Source: an uncultured Sphingomonas sp. | Lineage (GTDB): Bacteria; Pseudomonadota; Alphaproteobacteria; Sphingomonadales; Sphingomonadaceae | DNA length: 64,000 nt | NCBI RefSeq assembly: GCF_913062585.1 | Contig: NZ_CAJXWX010000002.1 | Span: forward strand, 62,001-126,000 | Direction of reading: 5' to 3' | Shown: positions 61,899 through 64,000 of the stretch, in pieces | How positions within the stretch are numbered: the first letter of the stretch is position 1 | How the letters are laid out: every line of letters begins with the position of its first letter | Program-made: the position numbers and the translations under genes | The notes under the pieces: generated by a model | Told to the model about the DNA's origin: nothing | The model's input: only the letters and a program-made list of their open reading frames with translations | Databases searched by the model: none

Positions 61899-62555
61899 TC
61901 AGCGGACGCGCGGGCCGCCGAACGGCAGCGGCGGCGGCGGGCGACGGTCGCGGCGGGGCAGCTGCGCCTGATAGGCGTGGCCGCAATGCGCGACGCAGTA
62001 GGGGAAACCCGGATTCACCTTGTCGCCGCAAAAGTGGAAGTCCGGCTCGCCCGGATGGCCGATCGGCCATTTGCAGATGCGGTCGTTCAGGTCGAGCAGC
62101 GAGGTCTTGCCCGCCATCTCCGGGCTGGGCTTGGCCGGGACCAGGCGACGCGGCGGGGCGGGCGAGGGCGGGGGCTGCTGCTCGCCGGGCGACTGGCGGA
62201 CGAAGCCGCCGGGGCCGACCGACCGCAGGATCGGCTGCGGCTCGCGCACCGGTGCGGCTTCGGCCTCGACCTCGGGTTCGTCATCGATCTCGGGCGCCGC
62301 GCGAACGGGCTCGGGAGCCGGTTCCGGCGCGGGGGGCGGCGGAGGCGGCGGTGCGGCCATGACCGGTTCGGCGGCGGCGGGTGCCGGGTCATTGGCCTTT
62401 ACGGGCGACGGACGCGCCTGCAGCCCCAGCCTGTGCGCCTTGCCGATCACCGCGTTGCGGCTGACCCCGCCCAGTGCTTCGGCGATCTGGCTGGCGGTCT
62501 GCCCCGCCTCCCACATCGTCCTGAGCGTATCGATCCGCTCATCGGTCCACGACAT
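61899..62555 (-). CDS. gcrA: GcrA family cell-cycle regulator
   Basis: GcrA binds RNA polymerase sigma-70 and promoters, and in Caulobacter its target preference depends on CcrM adenine methylation at GANTC. The 218 residues start with the DNA-binding domain SWTDERIDTLRTMWEAG, continue with a Pro/Ala/Glu-rich linker and end with a zinc-like CKWPIGHPGEPDFHFCG...YCVAHC domain. GAGGAAAGG precedes ATG 62555. A terminator follows. It indicates an alphaproteobacterial cell-cycle circuit. Confidence 0.96.
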   Translation of the reverse strand: MSWTDERIDTLRTMWEAGQTASQIAEALGGVSRNAVIGKAHRLGLQARPSPVKANDPAPAAAEPVMAAPPPPPPPAPEPAPEPVRAAPEIDDEPEVEAEAAPVREPQPILRSVGPGGFVRQSPGEQQPPPSPAPPRRLVPAKPSPEMAGKTSLLDLNDRICKWPIGHPGEPDFHFCGDKVNPGFPYCVAHCGHAYQAQLPRRDRRPPPPLPFGGPRVR

Positions 62556-62637
62556 TCGAAACCTTTCCTCATTCCAGTCATCGCACCGGCCAGTTATCGT
62601 ACCGGGTTGCGGGCGGCCACGGCAACGGTTACGCGCT

Positions 62638-63495
62638 ATGGCGATGAGCAGCCAGCCCCCTATCGGCGAAATTCCCTCGGCGGTGCGCGCCGCCCCCGGT
62701 GAGCCCGTAATCCGGAACATCAACTGGGGCGGCCTCAAGACCCTCTATATCAAGGAGGTGCGCCGGTTCTTCAAGGTGCAGCTCCAGACGATCTGGGCGC
62801 CGTCGGTCACGACGCTTCTTTATCTCATCATTTTCACCACCGCTCTGGGCGGGCGCCACGCCGTGCCCGTGGCCGGAATGCAGGTGCCGTTCGCCGATTT
62901 CATCGCGCCGGGCCTGATCGTGATGGGCATGATGAACAATGCCTTCGCCAATGCCAGCTTCTCGCTGCTGGTCGGCAAGATCCAGGGCACGATCGTCGAT
63001 TATCTGATGCCGCCGCTGTCGACCGCGGAGCTGCTGGCGGCGCTGGTCGGCGGCGCGGTGACGCGCGCGGTGTTGGTCGGGGTGACCGTCTGGGCCGCGA
63101 TGGCGATCTGGCCTGGGGTGCATGTGACTCCCCACGCGCTGTTCGCCGTGCTGTGGTTCGGCCTGCTGGGGTCGGTATTCCTGGCGTTGCTCGGCGTGCT
63201 GACCTCGATCTGGGCAGAAAAGTTCGACCACGCCGCCGCTGTCACCAATTTCGTCGTCGTGCCGCTGTCGCTGCTGTCGGGCACCTTCTATTCGGTCGAT
63301 GGCCTAGCCCCGGCCTTCCGCGCGATCAGCCATGCCAACCCGTTCTTCTATGTCATTTCGGGCTTCCGCTATGGTTTCCTGGGCCTGGCCGACTCACCGG
63401 TGACGCTGGGCGGGTTCGTCGTGCTGGGCATCGACGTGGTGATGGCGATCCTCTGCTATGTCCTGCTGCGCAAGGGCTGGAAACTGAAAAATTGA
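62638..63495 (+). CDS. ABC-2 type transporter permease
   Basis: The 285-residue protein has a soluble N-terminus followed by six hydrophobic segments and the ABC-2 permease pattern (PSVTTLLYLIIFTTALGG, GTFYSVDGLAPAF, ANPFFYVISGFRYGFLG). Such permeases export drugs, polysaccharides or lipids with an ATPase partner. No ATPase gene is adjacent. It is divergent from gcrA and the substrate is unknown. The start ATG 62638 gives MAMSSQPPIG; an ATG two codons later is possible. Confidence 0.9.
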   Translation: MAMSSQPPIGEIPSAVRAAPGEPVIRNINWGGLKTLYIKEVRRFFKVQLQTIWAPSVTTLLYLIIFTTALGGRHAVPVAGMQVPFADFIAPGLIVMGMMNNAFANASFSLLVGKIQGTIVDYLMPPLSTAELLAALVGGAVTRAVLVGVTVWAAMAIWPGVHVTPHALFAVLWFGLLGSVFLALLGVLTSIWAEKFDHAAAVTNFVVVPLSLLSGTFYSVDGLAPAFRAISHANPFFYVISGFRYGFLGLADSPVTLGGFVVLGIDVVMAILCYVLLRKGWKLKN

Positions 63496-63497
63496 GG

Positions 63498-63516
63498 CGG
63501 GTTTAACCCGGTCTTT
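63498..63516 (+). terminator. Weak hairpin after the permease gene
   Basis: CGGGT, loop TTA, ACCCG is followed by GTCTTT. The stem is short, so termination is uncertain. Confidence 0.3.
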
Positions 63517-63642
63517 ACCAAGCTCGGACGATATCCGGCATTCTGCTTTAGCAGCGGAATCTCCCTCGACCGGTTATCAGCATGGCCGGTCAGGTCCTTG
63601 GGCGGGGCCGCTCATGCGGTCCTGCCCATTCTTTGCCGCGCA

Positions 63643-63700
63643 TTCCCGGTCCGAATCATTCCCGGCCCGAATCATTCCCGGCCCGAATCATCCCGGCATT
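63643..63700. repeat. 16-bp tandem repeat (3.6 units) upstream of queC
   Basis: The unit TTCCCGGCCCGAATCA occurs at 63643, 63659 and 63675, with one base change (T for C) in the first copy, then a truncated fourth unit at 63691. It ends 37 bases before the queC start. Confidence 0.85.
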
Positions 63701-63737
63701 GCAACCGCGCGCCAATCGGCGTAGCGCGGGGGCCATC

Positions 63738-64000
63738 ATGACATCTTCTGCTCCCATGGCGGTCGTGCTCGTTTCGGGCGGGCTGGACTCGATGATTTCC
63801 GCCGCCTCGGCCAAGGCCGCTGGCTATCGCATCCTCGCCCTCTCGGTGGACTATAACCAGCGCCACCAGATCGAACTCGCCGCCGCCCGGCGAGTCGCGC
63901 ATGAGCTGGGCGCCGAACGGCACATCGTGCTGCCGCTCGACCTGTCCGCGTTCGGTGGCTCCGCGCTGACCGCCGATATCGACGTGCCCAAGGACGGCGT
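63738..64000 (+). CDS. queC: 7-cyano-7-deazaguanine synthase, 5' part (cut by window end)
   Basis: QueC converts CDG to preQ0 with ATP and ammonia on the way to queuosine. The visible 87 residues contain the PP-loop VVLVSGGLDSMISA near 9-22, and SVDYNQRHQIELAAARRVA, both diagnostic of QueC. A probable start is ATG 63738. The gene continues beyond 64000. A tandem repeat lies just upstream; no preQ1 riboswitch could be recognised. Confidence 0.95.
   Translation, partial: MTSSAPMAVVLVSGGLDSMISAASAKAAGYRILALSVDYNQRHQIELAAARRVAHELGAERHIVLPLDLSAFGGSALTADIDVPKDG

Noticed and set aside
63643-63700. CRISPR-like direct repeats
   Set aside because: The 16-bp units abut each other without spacers and no cas gene is near, so this is a simple tandem repeat.

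Overview
The window is 64 kb of high-G+C DNA from an alphaproteobacterium, most likely a Sphingomonas-type member of the Sphingomonadaceae. The supporting signs are a GcrA cell-cycle regulator, a separate F0-only ATP synthase operon (atpI-B-E-F'-F), an NDUFS4-like complex I accessory subunit, a DUF3297 protein, a petABC operon, many Gly/Tyr-rich or lipoprotein envelope proteins, and abundant dispersed intergenic repeats. The genus call is inference; no rRNA gene is present to confirm it. I found no tRNA, rRNA, CRISPR array, prophage, integrase, transposase or classical defence system. The gene content is mostly conserved core chromosome.

Layout. 0-2.5 kb: ribosomal and transcription genes secE-nusG-rplK-rplA on the minus strand, each group with a clear terminator. 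2.9-5.2 kb: cstA-ybdD. 5.3-9.6 kb: a secreted ChaN/Tiki-like protein, a flavoprotein, aroQ-tmk and a polyprenyl diphosphate synthase. 9.9-14 kb: hrpB, an NDUFS4-like protein, an EVE protein, a small secreted protein and DUF3297. 14.3-20 kb: an ABC-F protein, two exported proteins, lipB and two coupled membrane proteins. 20-25.6 kb: an apt-trmL-hemF-GNAT operon, then petA-petB-petC for the bc1 complex. 25.9-30.3 kb: a lipoprotein, a MaoC protein, an NPP-type phosphodiesterase, a stand-alone BLUF photosensor and ychF. 30.4-32.5 kb: pth with an overlapping 2OG-oxygenase gene, and radC. 32.5-36.4 kb: a YdbH-YnbE-YdbL lipid-bridge operon. 36.7-39.4 kb: the F0 ATP synthase operon. 39.8-48.9 kb: a Gdx/SugE transporter, uvrC, a GNAT, recO, leuB, a GT2-GtrA fusion, a PMT-family glycosyltransferase and a soluble chemoreceptor. 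49-53.9 kb: a GH35 beta-galactosidase, a lipoprotein and metZ-apaG-LysR. 54-64 kb: hslO, argF, argD, a TonB-C-like exported protein, parE, an outer-membrane barrel, gcrA, an ABC-2 permease and the 5' part of queC.

Functional links. Several groups are translationally coupled by 1-8 base overlaps (cstA/ybdD, aroQ/tmk, pth/2OG oxygenase, ydbH/ynbE/ydbL, atpF'/atpF, metZ/apaG/LysR, the 18.4-20 kb membrane pair). The GT2-GtrA protein and the PMT-family enzyme lie next to each other and could form a polyprenyl-phosphate-sugar supply and transfer pair.

Intergenic repeats are the most unusual feature. At least four families of palindromic or paired inverted elements fill almost every gap over 150 bp. 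They include four copies of a roughly 125-bp unit and four copies of a roughly 115-130-bp unit that look like discrete mobile or REP/BIME-type elements.
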